A stretch of DNA of 52,669 bases from Chloroflexota bacterium. GTDB lineage: Bacteria; Chloroflexota; Anaerolineae; Anaerolineales; VGOW01. Shown piece by piece: positions 1 through 7,984 of this stretch (within the stretch, counting starts at the first letter, position 1; every line of letters begins with the position of its first letter). The notes below the pieces were generated by a model. The model saw only the letters and a program-made list of their open reading frames with translations. It was not told the DNA's origin and did not search any database. Both the position numbers and the translations under genes were made by a program. The DNA is taken from NCBI GenBank assembly GCA_016213135.1, contig JACRBQ010000106.1, positions 1 to 52,669 of the forward strand. Direction: 5' to 3'.

Positions 1-367
1 CTTTGTCCAAATTGATCGTGTAAGCGCTCCGAAACACATGCCGGAAGCGGCGCAATTCGTCGAGGCACTCGTAAGTTTCGCTGTCAATCAAATGCGGCCT
101 TACGTCGGGAACATCGAGCGTCATGCGGCGCAGCAGTTGAGTGTGCCATTGAGATTTGTCGGCGATCTGGTTCTCGAAAGATTCGGCGATGCGCTCGAAG
201 ATATGCTCGAAAGCCATATACAAGTTGTGCAAATAATATCCGGCCACGATGGTTTGCTCGGACGCATCCAGCCTGTCCCATACATTCGAGAGGGCTTCAA
301 ATAACCGGGCAATCACTTGCTCATCCGCGGCAATATCAGCCCTTAGCAGTTTCATCGACTCGTTCAT
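1..367 (-). CDS. HepT-like HEPN domain protein (partial, C-terminus outside window)
   Basis: This is the N-terminal 122 codons of a small all-helical protein, beginning MNESMKLLRADIAADEQ. The gene starts inside the end of the upstream nucleotidyltransferase gene (32-bp overlap), which is the arrangement of MNT/HEPN toxin-antitoxin pairs. In those pairs a HEPN RNase (HepT-like) is neutralised by the nucleotidyltransferase partner. Visible features are the pattern YYLHNLYMAFEHIFERIAE near residues 44-62 and a C-terminal segment ELRRFRHVFRSAY. HEPN RNases normally carry an R-x4-6-H motif. Here the residue after RHVFR is Ser, so the motif is not clearly intact and activity cannot be asserted. The start is the ATG at 367-365. 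The family assignment rests on helical pattern and partnership, so it is moderately sure. Confidence 0.6.
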   Translation of the reverse strand, partial: MNESMKLLRADIAADEQVIARLFEALSNVWDRLDASEQTIVAGYYLHNLYMAFEHIFERIAESFENQIADKSQWHTQLLRRMTLDVPDVRPHLIDSETYECLDELRRFRHVFRSAYTINLDK

Positions 368-728
368 AGATCAGTTTCCCGGTTGCACGAACACGGTCGG
401 CAAATGGCGATGGCTGGGTAATGTCACGCACGTCTACCACCCAGTCGGGCGCGGCTTCCTCAATCGCCCGCCAGATCGCAAAATAATCTGCTACGCCGAG
501 TCCCTCAATCGCAACATCCACATCCGAATCGGCGCGAAACGCGTTCTCGCGGATCACAGAGCCGAAGAGAAACACGCGCCGTACGGAAGAGAAGACGGCC
601 ACGACGCGACGGACGGCCTGGGTGACGGCGTGCTCGGCGGCGGCACGGCGAGCGTCGCGCTCCGCGCGCTCGCGCTCGGCGCGGGCGCGCAAGTTGCGGC
701 GGGCGGCGGTAATATCAATCATCGGCAA
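336..728 (-). CDS. Nucleotidyltransferase (MNT) domain protein, antitoxin of a HepT/MNT pair
   Basis: This 130-residue protein has the minimal nucleotidyltransferase signature. Gly56-Ser57 lies in VFLFGSVIREN, followed by the Asp69-x-Asp71 pair in SDVDVAIEG, and a later acidic residue in VVDVRD supplies the usual third carboxylate. The first 45 residues are a charged Arg/Ala-rich helix, so a shorter start cannot be excluded. Stand-alone MNT proteins of this size act as antitoxins that AMPylate and silence a HEPN RNase. The overlapping downstream gene is the HEPN-like partner, so the two are translationally coupled. Alternative: an orphan antibiotic-type nucleotidyltransferase, which is less likely given the partner. 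Confidence 0.8.
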   Translation of the reverse strand: MPMIDITAARRNLRARAERERAERDARRAAAEHAVTQAVRRVVAVFSSVRRVFLFGSVIRENAFRADSDVDVAIEGLGVADYFAIWRAIEEAAPDWVVDVRDITQPSPFADRVRATGKLIYERVDETAKG

Positions 729-763
729 AAGTCTAGCGCGTTACGGGCACAAAGGCAAGTAAC

Positions 764-792
764 AAAAAAGCGGCGGCCTGTCGGGCCGCCGC
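764..792 (-). terminator. Intrinsic terminator after the DUF4013 gene
   Basis: A 9-bp GC-only stem (770-778 with 784-792, loop TGTCG) is followed on the minus strand by six T residues (769-764). It lies just downstream of the DUF4013 gene stop and fits a Rho-independent terminator for it. Confidence 0.8.
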
Positions 793-815
793 CTGGGTCT
801 TGTTGCCAATCAAAC

Positions 816-1508
816 TTATGCCGCCGCCGGAGCGTCGGGCGTCATGCCTCCCACGGCAGAGGCCACGCGGTAAGCCTGCCCGTGCAGGTGCGCGCTCACC
901 AGCATGGCATAGGCCGCGCCCACCAGCGCGCCGATGCCGCAGGCAACGGTGCCGATGGAACTCAGCAGCACCGCGGCCAGCCCCGACAGCAACCACACGA
1001 TCACGTACACGCCCGGCTTGGCGCGCACCAGCGCAACGACTTCGCCCACACGCAAGGCCGCGCCCATTTCGCCGGTGGCGGCCAGCCTGGCAAAGGCGGC
1101 GGGCAGCACCAGCCCCAGCGCAATGGCGTAGAGGGCGATGAGGCAGCCGAAGCACGAGCTGATCAACGCGCCGGCGGCTTGTATCGTCTGGTCATCCTGG
1201 CCGCCCATCAACGCCGCGGGCACGGCCACGCACACCGCCAACATAATCACCGGCAGGGCATACACGAACCCCACCACAAAAGCGTACAGCCCTTTTTTGA
1301 ACAGCCCGCCAAAGTCGGCCCATTCGGGCAGCACCTGCGCCTCGCCGTCGATCACCCGCCGGGTGACTTCGAGCGTGTAGCCTGCCAGCAGAATGTTGCC
1401 GACCAGCGGGATGATGGTGACGGCAGCACCAATGAGAATCTTCTTGATCCAATTATCTTCCTGCGTCGGGTAAGTAAAGGCCTTCCCGTAGTCCATGCTG
1501 TCTTGCAT
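816..1508 (-). CDS. DUF4013 family integral membrane protein
   Basis: This is a 230-residue membrane protein of the DUF4013 family, whose function is unknown. The start is the ATG at 1508, preceded at correct spacing by AGGAGAG; a longer in-frame extension lacks a ribosome site. The N-terminal region (DNWIKKILIGAAVTIIPLVG) leads into alternating hydrophobic segments: about residues 24-50, 75-100, 115-145 and 170-215. The conserved-looking part is the block GYTLEVTRRVIDGEAQVLPEW, residues about 45-65, typical of the family. The C-terminus is Ala-rich (PDAPAAA). It appears monocistronic, with its own terminator. Family membership is clear from the sequence pattern; no role can be inferred from neighbours. 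Confidence 0.85.
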   Translation of the reverse strand: MQDSMDYGKAFTYPTQEDNWIKKILIGAAVTIIPLVGNILLAGYTLEVTRRVIDGEAQVLPEWADFGGLFKKGLYAFVVGFVYALPVIMLAVCVAVPAALMGGQDDQTIQAAGALISSCFGCLIALYAIALGLVLPAAFARLAATGEMGAALRVGEVVALVRAKPGVYVIVWLLSGLAAVLLSSIGTVACGIGALVGAAYAMLVSAHLHGQAYRVASAVGGMTPDAPAAA

Positions 1509-1598
1509 AAGTCTCTCCTGTGAAATGATGGCGAATTTTGGCAAGTATAACCGGAAGTGGGACGCCGGCAAGAAGACTAATGGGGGATGTGGGGGACG

Positions 1599-2900
1599 CT
1601 AGATCGCCCCTCGCCGCCGGAGGAGCCAGAGCAGCCCCGTCGCCTCGGCGCTGAAGGCCAGCGAATTCGCCAGGGCAATTCCGGCGTGGCCCATGCGCGG
1701 GAGGAGCGCGAAGCACAGGGCAATGAACAGCGCCGCGGTGAGAGCGGCGGCGATGAGCGGCGTGCGGGCGTCTTGCCTCGCGTAAAACGCCCGGACGGCA
1801 ATCTCCAGCAAACTGTGTCCCGCCAGCCCCAGCAGGAACATTTGCGCGGCAGCCACGACGAGGTCGGCGCCCTGCGCGGTGAAGGCCCGCCCTTCGAAAA
1901 CAAAGTGGACAGCGGGACGGACGAGGACGAGGGCGATGAGGGTGACCGGCACGGTGATGCCGATCATCACTTTGATCGATCTCTGCAGGGTCGCTTTGAG
2001 CGCAGCCCATTCCTTCCGGCTCACCTGTTCCGACAGGGTGGGCAGCAGGGCGGTGGCGATGGCGGTGCCGATGAGGGTTTCGGGCAGTTGCAGGATGAGC
2101 CAGCCATAGGCGATGGCGGTGACCGCGCCGGCGTAGGGCAGGTGCGAGGCGAAGTTGTCAGTGGTGAGGAAGACGACGTGGATGGCGGCGATGGTGAGGA
2201 TGCGCGGAGCCATGAGGCGGGCCACGCGGCGCACGCCGGGGTGCTGCCAGTCGAGGGCGGGCGTCCAGCGGAAGCCGTAATGGAACAGGGCGGGGAGTTG
2301 CACGCCGAGGTGCATTGCCGCGCCGAGGATGACTCCGTAGGCCAGGCCGACGATGCCGAATTGTTTGGAGAGGAAGACGATGCCGATGATCTGGCCGAGG
2401 TTGTATAGCAACGGCGCCAGGGCGGGCAGCAGAAAATGTTGCCGGGCTTGCAGGCCGCCGATGACGAGGCCGCTGATGGAGAAGATGAGGGTGGCGATGA
2501 GGTCGAGCCGCATGAGGGTGATGACGAGGGCCTGCTGCTCCGGCGCAAAACCGGGGACGACCATGCGGCGGACGAGCGGCCCGGCGAAGAGGGCCAGGCC
2601 GAGGGCTATGGCGGCGGTAATGATAAAGGCCCAATTGGCGACTCGGCTAAAGAGGCCCCAGGCGGCGTCGCGGCCTTCGCGGTCAAGCGTTTCGGTGAGG
2701 ACGGGGATGAAGGCGATGGCGAGCGCGCCGCCGGAGATGACGGCGAAGAGGAGATCGGGCAGGTTGTTGGCGGCGTTGTAGGCATCCAGCGCGGCGGTGA
2801 CGCCGTAGGCGCGGCCCATGAGGATTTGCCGCGCGAGACCTACGAGCTTGTCGAGGCCGAAGAGGACGGAGAGGAGGATGGAGGCGCGGAGGAGTTTCAT
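1599..2900 (-). CDS. murJ: Lipid II flippase MurJ/MviN family, C-terminally short
   Basis: This polytopic membrane protein of the MOP superfamily is expected to move lipid II across the cytoplasmic membrane for peptidoglycan assembly. The N-terminus carries the family hallmarks LDAYNAANNLPDLLFAVISGGALAIAFIPVL (residues about 37-67), and about twelve hydrophobic segments follow. I chose the ATG at 2900 (MKLLRASILLS); an upstream start would translate a heptamer repeat and is unlikely. At 433 residues it is shorter than typical MurJ (about 500). It stops right after the twelfth helix (LLWLLRRRGAI), so the usual last two helices are missing. Such short forms could be lineage-specific or a truncation. 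The penicillin-binding protein at 27.7 kb would act in the same pathway. Confidence 0.9.
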   Translation of the reverse strand: MKLLRASILLSVLFGLDKLVGLARQILMGRAYGVTAALDAYNAANNLPDLLFAVISGGALAIAFIPVLTETLDREGRDAAWGLFSRVANWAFIITAAIALGLALFAGPLVRRMVVPGFAPEQQALVITLMRLDLIATLIFSISGLVIGGLQARQHFLLPALAPLLYNLGQIIGIVFLSKQFGIVGLAYGVILGAAMHLGVQLPALFHYGFRWTPALDWQHPGVRRVARLMAPRILTIAAIHVVFLTTDNFASHLPYAGAVTAIAYGWLILQLPETLIGTAIATALLPTLSEQVSRKEWAALKATLQRSIKVMIGITVPVTLIALVLVRPAVHFVFEGRAFTAQGADLVVAAAQMFLLGLAGHSLLEIAVRAFYARQDARTPLIAAALTAALFIALCFALLPRMGHAGIALANSLAFSAEATGLLWLLRRRGAI

Positions 2901-2907
2901 GAGGGCG

Positions 2908-2996
2908 GGAAGTCGGAGGTGGGAGGTCAGAGGTGGGAGGTGGGAGGCCAGAGGTGGGACAAGACTCTGACCTCCGACTTCCAACTTCCAACCTCT
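2908..2996. repeat. Heptamer (AGGTGGG-type) repeat forming an inverted repeat
   Basis: Between murJ and the C39 gene are about six 7-bp units of the form AGGTGGG/AGGTCAG/AGGCCAG, then a mirror half built from CCGACTT/CCAACTT/CCAACCT units. The two arms pair: AAGTCGGAGGT at 2910-2920 with ACCTCCGACTT at 2970-2980, and GGTCAGAG at 2925-2932 with CTCTGACC at 2965-2972. It could form a long hairpin in the transcript. Confidence 0.85.
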
Positions 2997-4335
2997 ATGG
3001 ATTTAATCCCCACTGGGCCAGCGCGGCCAGGGCCTGATCCCAGGCCGGGTGGGTGTCGAGGGCGGCGCGCATGTCGGCTACGGCGCCGTCGAGATTGCCC
3101 ATCTGATAGTAAGCCCAGCCGCGCCAGTAGTAGCTCTCTTCGAGGCCGGGTGTTTGCAGAGTGACGTCCGCGAGATCGATCACATTTTGATAGCGCCCGC
3201 TGTAGTAATATGCTTTATACATTCCGGTCTGATACCACAACATGCGCCACGGAAGTGCGCCGTAACTGCGCGCCTGATCGAATGCGGCGGCGGCATCGGC
3301 GTACCGCTCCAACAGAGTCAGCGATGTGCCGACGTTGAACCACGCAAACGCGAGTTCGGTCGGGTCGGTCAACTGCTGAGTCTCCGCCTGCGCTTTGGCG
3401 AGGGCGTGGTTGTAGTTGGCAATCGGGTCGGCGTCGGGGCCGAGCAGGGCGGTGACCTCGGCGGTGCGGCTGGACGAGTAGAGAATGATGTATACGTAGT
3501 TGAAGTCGCGCCAGTCGCGCAGCAAATCGTCGTACGGGCGTGGGTAATTAATATCCTGCCATTTGAACGAGTCTTGGGTGTACGCGATTCGCTGATCGTC
3601 GTCGTACCCTTTGACGTATCCATAGTGTCCCTCCCAGCCCTCGCCGGCCAGCTGATGCTCCTCCTCGCGAAAGCCGCGCTCGATGATCACCGGATAGCCG
3701 TTGGCGACAAATAGGCGCAGGGTATCGATATCCCCGCCGTAGCGAATGACGGCGTTCAGCCCAGCGTAATCGACGGCATAGTTCACCAACTCGTAGGGCA
3801 TCAAGTTTTTATCCACGCCTCCGCCCGGTTTGATCACCGCTGCAATGTCCTTCTGCCATCGGATGTCCTTGCCGCTCGCGTTCCACGCCGGAGCGTCCGG
3901 CTCCGACCCTTGCCACCCCCAATACGTGAGATCGCCGACCAGCGTGGCCGCGCCGCAGTTATTCTGCAGTTGAGGCTCACGGCGCGAGGCTTCGAGCAGG
4001 ACGGACGAAGGGAGATCGTAGACGAGGGGGAGAGGCATGGGTTCGGGCGTGACCGTTGGAGAATCTGCGCTCGGTAGTTGGGGGGTTAGGCTGTTGGGGG
4101 GTTGGGTAATTGGGGGGTTGGCGGGCGTTTCAATTGCGAATGTGGGAGGCGCGGCAATCGGATACGAGGGCGTTGGCAGAGTCTCCGGTTGCGGCGCGAT
4201 AATTTTTCGCACCCGGCTCGCCAACAATTCAACGCGCCACGACAGTCGGTCGTTGACGGCGGGGATGTTGTAGATCGCGGCGGCGGCGAGGGCAGCGAGC
4301 ACAAAGGCGGCGAGGATGATGAAGAAGCGGCGCAT
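2995..4335 (-). CDS. Membrane-anchored C39-like cysteine peptidase with TPR repeats
   Basis: This 446-residue protein starts at the ATG at 4335 with an N-terminal membrane anchor (MRRFFIILAAFVLAALAAAAIY). A long Pro/Thr-rich linker follows to about residue 120, then a papain-like Peptidase_C39_2 domain. The probable catalytic Cys lies in QNNCGAAT and the His in GHYGYVKGYDDD. The C-terminal third has TPR-like helices (AFAWFNVGTSLTLLERYADAA; YYWRGWAYYQMGNLDGAVADM). The domain is presumably outside the membrane. The family includes peptidases that trim double-glycine leaders, but no such substrate or exporter is next door. It is a clear paralogue of the protein at 7985-9208: same order, same NNCG motif, same C-terminal repeat. 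The substrate is unknown. Confidence 0.85.
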   Translation of the reverse strand: MRRFFIILAAFVLAALAAAAIYNIPAVNDRLSWRVELLASRVRKIIAPQPETLPTPSYPIAAPPTFAIETPANPPITQPPNSLTPQLPSADSPTVTPEPMPLPLVYDLPSSVLLEASRREPQLQNNCGAATLVGDLTYWGWQGSEPDAPAWNASGKDIRWQKDIAAVIKPGGGVDKNLMPYELVNYAVDYAGLNAVIRYGGDIDTLRLFVANGYPVIIERGFREEEHQLAGEGWEGHYGYVKGYDDDQRIAYTQDSFKWQDINYPRPYDDLLRDWRDFNYVYIILYSSSRTAEVTALLGPDADPIANYNHALAKAQAETQQLTDPTELAFAWFNVGTSLTLLERYADAAAAFDQARSYGALPWRMLWYQTGMYKAYYYSGRYQNVIDLADVTLQTPGLEESYYWRGWAYYQMGNLDGAVADMRAALDTHPAWDQALAALAQWGLNP

Positions 4336-4365
4336 GGTGAGAAAGCTTAGCCGGTCAGAATACCT

Positions 4366-4394
4366 TTGCCCAAACTTAGGCAATATGCTACCAT
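4366..4394 (+). promoter_or_regulatory. Candidate sigma70-type promoter for the antitoxin gene
   Basis: TTGCCC (4366-4371), a 17-bp spacer and TACCAT (4389-4394) lie 24 bp upstream of the antitoxin ATG. The -10 match is moderate. The same 80-bp interval must also hold the promoter of the divergent C39 gene. Confidence 0.4.
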
Positions 4395-4417
4395 ACCCGC
4401 AGCACAGAGGTGCTCCA

Positions 4418-4684
4418 ATGGCACAGATGCAAATTCAACTAAGTGAAGCTCAACTACGGGCGCTGAAATCCTTGGCCGCCGCGCAAAACAAATCCACTGC
4501 GGAACTGGTTCACCAGGCCGTGGATGTTCTGTTGCGCTCGACTGGAAGCGTCGAGAGGGTATTCAGCAAAACTGAGAAGGAAGAGCAGAAACGCCGCGCC
4601 ATTGCCGTTGCCGGACGTTTCAGTTCCAGCGTTTCTGATCTCGCGACAGGCCACGATCACTACTTGGCGCAAGCCTTTTCGTAA
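4418..4684 (+). CDS. Ribbon-helix-helix type antitoxin (VapB/CopG-like)
   Basis: This 88-residue protein begins MAQMQIQLSEAQLRALKSLAAAQ. A short beta strand followed by two helices (residues 3-45, with STAELVHQAVDVLL) is the ribbon-helix-helix DNA-binding fold seen in antitoxins. The C-terminal half (residues 46-88, GRFSSSVSDLATGHDHYLAQAF) resembles the toxin-wrapping tail of VapB proteins; the pattern GxxxxxxSDLxxxHDxYL is typical. The stop codon overlaps the start of the PIN reading frame (TAATG at 4682-4686), so the two were a translationally coupled operon. As the toxin is truncated, this antitoxin is now effectively orphaned. Confidence 0.85.
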   Translation: MAQMQIQLSEAQLRALKSLAAAQNKSTAELVHQAVDVLLRSTGSVERVFSKTEKEEQKRRAIAVAGRFSSSVSDLATGHDHYLAQAFS

Positions 4685-4791
4685 TGAGCGTGTTTGTTGA
4701 CACGTCAGCTTTCCTGGCTGTGCTGGACGCCATCTTGTGCCGTAGCTTTGACGCCGATCCTCGCGCTTCTTCTCACTCACGCCGCCTCTGA
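4684..4791 (+). pseudogene. Truncated PIN-domain toxin (VapC) remnant
   Basis: The frame starting at 4684 encodes MSVFVDTSAFLAVLDA, the canonical first strand and helix of a PIN-domain RNase including the first active-site Asp. After residue 16 it departs from the family (ILCRSFDADPRASS...) and ends at a TGA at 4789-4791 after 35 codons, whereas VapC proteins have about 130 to 140. The remaining catalytic acids are absent, so no functional toxin is made. The break lies just before an 83-bp inverted repeat (4788-4870), suggesting that deletion or repeat insertion removed the body of the gene. Confidence 0.85.
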
Positions 4792-4870
4792 AACGCTGAC
4801 ACACTGAAAGCGCTGAAAGCGCCGAGTCTCTCATCTCAGCGTCCTCAGCCGCTCCGCGTCAGCGTTTCAG
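4788..4870. repeat. Inverted repeat with 13-bp perfect arms
   Basis: CTGAAACGCTGAC at 4788-4800 is exactly inverted at 4858-4870. The interior has shorter related words (AAAGCGCTGAAAGCGC, CAGCGTCCTCAGC). It sits between the broken PIN toxin and the convergent STAND gene and belongs to the GCTGA/TCAGC family of dyads seen elsewhere in the window. Confidence 0.8.
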
Positions 4871-4882
4871 CGATTCAAAAGC

Positions 4883-7870
4883 TCACTTCCCCTCCTCCCA
4901 CTGCTCGCACGTCTTCCGATACGGCTCGTCGCCCATATACTGCGCCCACTCTGCATGGGTGAGGTTGCGGTTGGCAATGCGGCAGGCGCGGGTTAACCAC
5001 GCCTGAATGGTGGCGGCATCCAGCGTCAAGGGGTCGGGATTGTTCATGGCCGCTGTAGGCCATGCGTCCCACAGAATGACGGTTGTGTCGGCGCTGCCGG
5101 ACGCCAATACTTCACCGTCGGCACTGAAGGCGACGCTGGTCACAGGCGCCGCGTGACCGACGAGCGGCGATTCCGGCAGGGCCGGCTCATCCCAACGCGA
5201 AACATCCCATACGATAACGGTCTTGTCTGCGCTGCCCGAGGCCAGGAAATCGCCGTCGGGGCTGAAGGCGAGGCTGGAGACCGTGGCCGTGTGGCGGTGC
5301 AGCGTTTGGTCGCGCCAGATGATCGTCGTGTCCTCGCTGCCCGAGGCGATATCGCCAAAGATGCCGTAGGCGAGGCTGGTCACGTTGGCCGTGTGGCCGG
5401 AGCCAGCATGGCTGAGTTGCTCGTGGGTCGCGACATCCCAGACCAGGATGGTTCCATCCCGCCCATCCGCTGCGAGCACATAGCCGTCCGGGCTGAACAC
5501 AAGGTGGTCCATATATTCGTCGTAGTAGCTGTAGAGAGGCGGGTCGAGCGGCTCCAGCGTTGTCAAATCCCACAGGAGGACGGTCCCGTTGAAGGTGGAC
5601 GATGCCAGCGTTCCGCCATCCGGACTGAAGGCAACCGCGTAGCCTTTGAGCGGTGGATCGATCCGTTGGCGGGTGCTGACATCCCATAAGAAGACAGTAT
5701 CATCCCTACTGGCCGAGGCCAGCAGTTTGCCATCCGGGCTGAAGGCAACGGTGGTCACGCTATCCGCATGTCCCGTGAAGGGCAGGCCCAGCGGCTGGCG
5801 GGTCGCTACATCCCACAGGATGATGGTTTTGTCTTCACTGCCTGAGGCGAGAATCCCATCTGTGGGGCTGAAGGCGACACTGGTCACGCCTGCCCTGTGA
5901 CCTGTGAGGAATGCGCTCAGTCTGGGGCTAAACGTCAGGGCGGTGAGCAGGCTGCTCCGCGCCTCGGCGGTGTCCTGCGCCCGGAGGGCTTCCACGCTCA
6001 AGAGGAAGCTCAGAGCGGGTTGCTTATCAAGCAGGGAGATAGCCTGAACCGCCAATTGACCGGAGCGAGCAATGCGGGCTTGACGTTCGGCTTCGGCTTG
6101 CTTTTCGCGAGCGTCGGCCTCGGCAGTGGCGCGGGTATTCGCTTCGCCGAGGGCCAGCGTGCTGGCCGCCTGCGCCGTGGCTTTCTGCGCGATTGCATCG
6201 TTGCGCTGCCCGTAGGCGAACACCGCCAACACGCCGACAACGAGCGCGACCATGGCCAGCGCGGCGAACGCCACTTGAGTCCGCCGCTGCCTGGCGCGGC
6301 GTTCTGCCGCCTCGGCCTCAACACCCGCCTCGACGAACGCCAGCGCCAACCCGCTCAAGGCCAACTTCTTCGCCGCCAACTGCTCGCGCGCTGTCGCCAG
6401 CCGCGCGCCGCCGTAGAGATAACTGGCGTCCCGCTGGCGGCTCTCCCACTCCTGCGCGTCTTCGGCAATCTGGTTCTGCAGCGCGATCGCGTCGCGGTTT
6501 TCGTTCACCAGCCGGCGCAACCACGGCCAGGCGTCAATCAGCCGCTCGTGCGCCAGGGTGACGGTTCTGGCGCGCGCCTCCCCCTCGTCACTCTCGCCGG
6601 TCGTGATCAACCGGGCGTCGGCCAGTTTGCGAACCACGCTCTCCACGTTTGCCGCGTCCGCTCCCGCCGGCACCAATTCGGCGAACTGCGCCGTGCGCCG
6701 CGTGTCCTGCGCCCCACGCCCGATCTGGATCAGGCCGGTAAACACATGCCGAGCCAATCCCTGCTCGGCCTCGGTCAGGCTGGCGAAGGCGGCGTCGGCG
6801 TGGCGTTCGAGCGCCTTGTGCAGACCGCCACGCGCCAGGTAGTCGACCAGGGTCAGTGCGATGGGGCCGCCTTTGGTCTGTCCCGCGTCGAACAAGTCCT
6901 TGAGCGCGAACTGCATCAGAGGCAACGCGCCTGGCCTGTCCTGCATGTCGTTGACGATCTGCGCGATCAGGTCGGGGTCAATCCTCAGGCCCACCTGCAA
7001 AGCGGGCAGGGCAATCGCGCTCACCAGTTCGTCGTGCCCCATCGCCCCGACTTGGAAGAACTGCCGGTTGAGCAGCGCGTTCAATTCGGGATACGCCGCG
7101 CAGTTGGACACGAAATCCGAGCGCATGGCAAACAGCACGATGACTCGCCCGCCCTCGGCCGTCGCCGCGTGCGTCAATTGACTCAGGAACGCGATGCGCT
7201 CCCGTTCTCTTTCTTTGGGCACTTGAGCGAAGAGTTCCTCGAACTGGTCAACGAGGATCACGGCGCGGCGGTCACGCCGGTCTTCGAGCGCGATCTCGGC
7301 CCATTGATGCAGGATAGTCGTGTCGGTCAGGCCGCGCGTGCGGAGGTCGCCACCTGCGTCGAGCGAGCGGGCCAGGCTGGAGGTGGCGCGGGCCAAAGCC
7401 TCGAGAGGGTCGCGTCCCGGCGCGAGCGAGGCGTACAGCCAGCGGTCACTGCCGGGCAGCGCGCCCTGCCTCAGCGCGTGGATCAATCCCGCCCGTGCCA
7501 GCGACGATTTGCCGCTGCCCGACGGCCCGGCGATGACGACGGCGCGCGCCTCGCTCACCCGTGCCACCAATTCCGCTACGGACTTCTCGCGCCCGAAGAA
7601 GCGGTCGGCGTCCTCTTCGGTGAAGGCGTCGAGGCCGAGGTATGGACACTGCCCGTCGAAAGGTTTGGGCTGGAACTGCCCGGCGAGGTCTGCGATCAGC
7701 GCACGTACTTGCCCGGCGGTGTAACCGACGATCTTGTCGCGCCCGACAATATCGCCGCCGACGGTCACCTGCGCGCTGTTGCCAATCGAAACACCGCCCT
7801 GCGCACCATCACGCTCTGCAGATTTGTTTTCTTCCGGCTCGGAAGTGGGGAGAGAGTCTTCGTCAGGCAT
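4883..7870 (-). CDS. STAND-type P-loop ATPase with C-terminal seven-bladed WD40 propeller
   Basis: This protein has 995 residues. The N-terminal 60 residues contain the short motif VTVGGDIVGRDKIVG, common in STAND proteins ahead of the ATPase. The nSTAND NTPase domain spans about 75-480, with Walker A GPSGSGKSS (115-123) and Walker B AVILVDQFEELF (203-214). A coiled-coil region with one hydrophobic segment (AALAMVALVVGVLAVFAYG, about 540-560) follows. Seven WD40 repeats (about 640-945) end in units such as HTATVSSLAFSPDGDFLASGSADKT, and a short C-terminal tail resembles a formylglycine/WD-associated cap. STAND proteins act as ligand-gated switches in signalling or antiviral defence; the propeller would be the sensor. 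No dedicated effector domain is recognisable. It is flanked on both sides by C39/TPR paralogues in the same orientation. Confidence 0.92.
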   Translation of the reverse strand: MPDEDSLPTSEPEENKSAERDGAQGGVSIGNSAQVTVGGDIVGRDKIVGYTAGQVRALIADLAGQFQPKPFDGQCPYLGLDAFTEEDADRFFGREKSVAELVARVSEARAVVIAGPSGSGKSSLARAGLIHALRQGALPGSDRWLYASLAPGRDPLEALARATSSLARSLDAGGDLRTRGLTDTTILHQWAEIALEDRRDRRAVILVDQFEELFAQVPKERERERIAFLSQLTHAATAEGGRVIVLFAMRSDFVSNCAAYPELNALLNRQFFQVGAMGHDELVSAIALPALQVGLRIDPDLIAQIVNDMQDRPGALPLMQFALKDLFDAGQTKGGPIALTLVDYLARGGLHKALERHADAAFASLTEAEQGLARHVFTGLIQIGRGAQDTRRTAQFAELVPAGADAANVESVVRKLADARLITTGESDEGEARARTVTLAHERLIDAWPWLRRLVNENRDAIALQNQIAEDAQEWESRQRDASYLYGGARLATAREQLAAKKLALSGLALAFVEAGVEAEAAERRARQRRTQVAFAALAMVALVVGVLAVFAYGQRNDAIAQKATAQAASTLALGEANTRATAEADAREKQAEAERQARIARSGQLAVQAISLLDKQPALSFLLSVEALRAQDTAEARSSLLTALTFSPRLSAFLTGHRAGVTSVAFSPTDGILASGSEDKTIILWDVATRQPLGLPFTGHADSVTTVAFSPDGKLLASASRDDTVFLWDVSTRQRIDPPLKGYAVAFSPDGGTLASSTFNGTVLLWDLTTLEPLDPPLYSYYDEYMDHLVFSPDGYVLAADGRDGTILVWDVATHEQLSHAGSGHTANVTSLAYGIFGDIASGSEDTTIIWRDQTLHRHTATVSSLAFSPDGDFLASGSADKTVIVWDVSRWDEPALPESPLVGHAAPVTSVAFSADGEVLASGSADTTVILWDAWPTAAMNNPDPLTLDAATIQAWLTRACRIANRNLTHAEWAQYMGDEPYRKTCEQWEEGK

Positions 7871-7984
7871 GAGCGCCGATAACCTTCAATATCATTCGGG
7901 CTATTCGTGATTGTAGCCCCCTCTGCCCAAAACGCAACCGGCCTCAGCCATCCGCCATTTGCCACGCGAAGCGCCCGTCTGCTA

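Noticed and set aside
2901-2984. N-terminal extension of MurJ
   Set aside because: It is translated from AGGTGGG repeat units; the family N-terminus starts at the ATG at 2900.
5897-7882. Long plus-strand open frame opposite the STAND gene
   Set aside because: It is an antisense shadow in GC-rich DNA; the minus-strand frame has clear Walker motifs and WD40 repeats.
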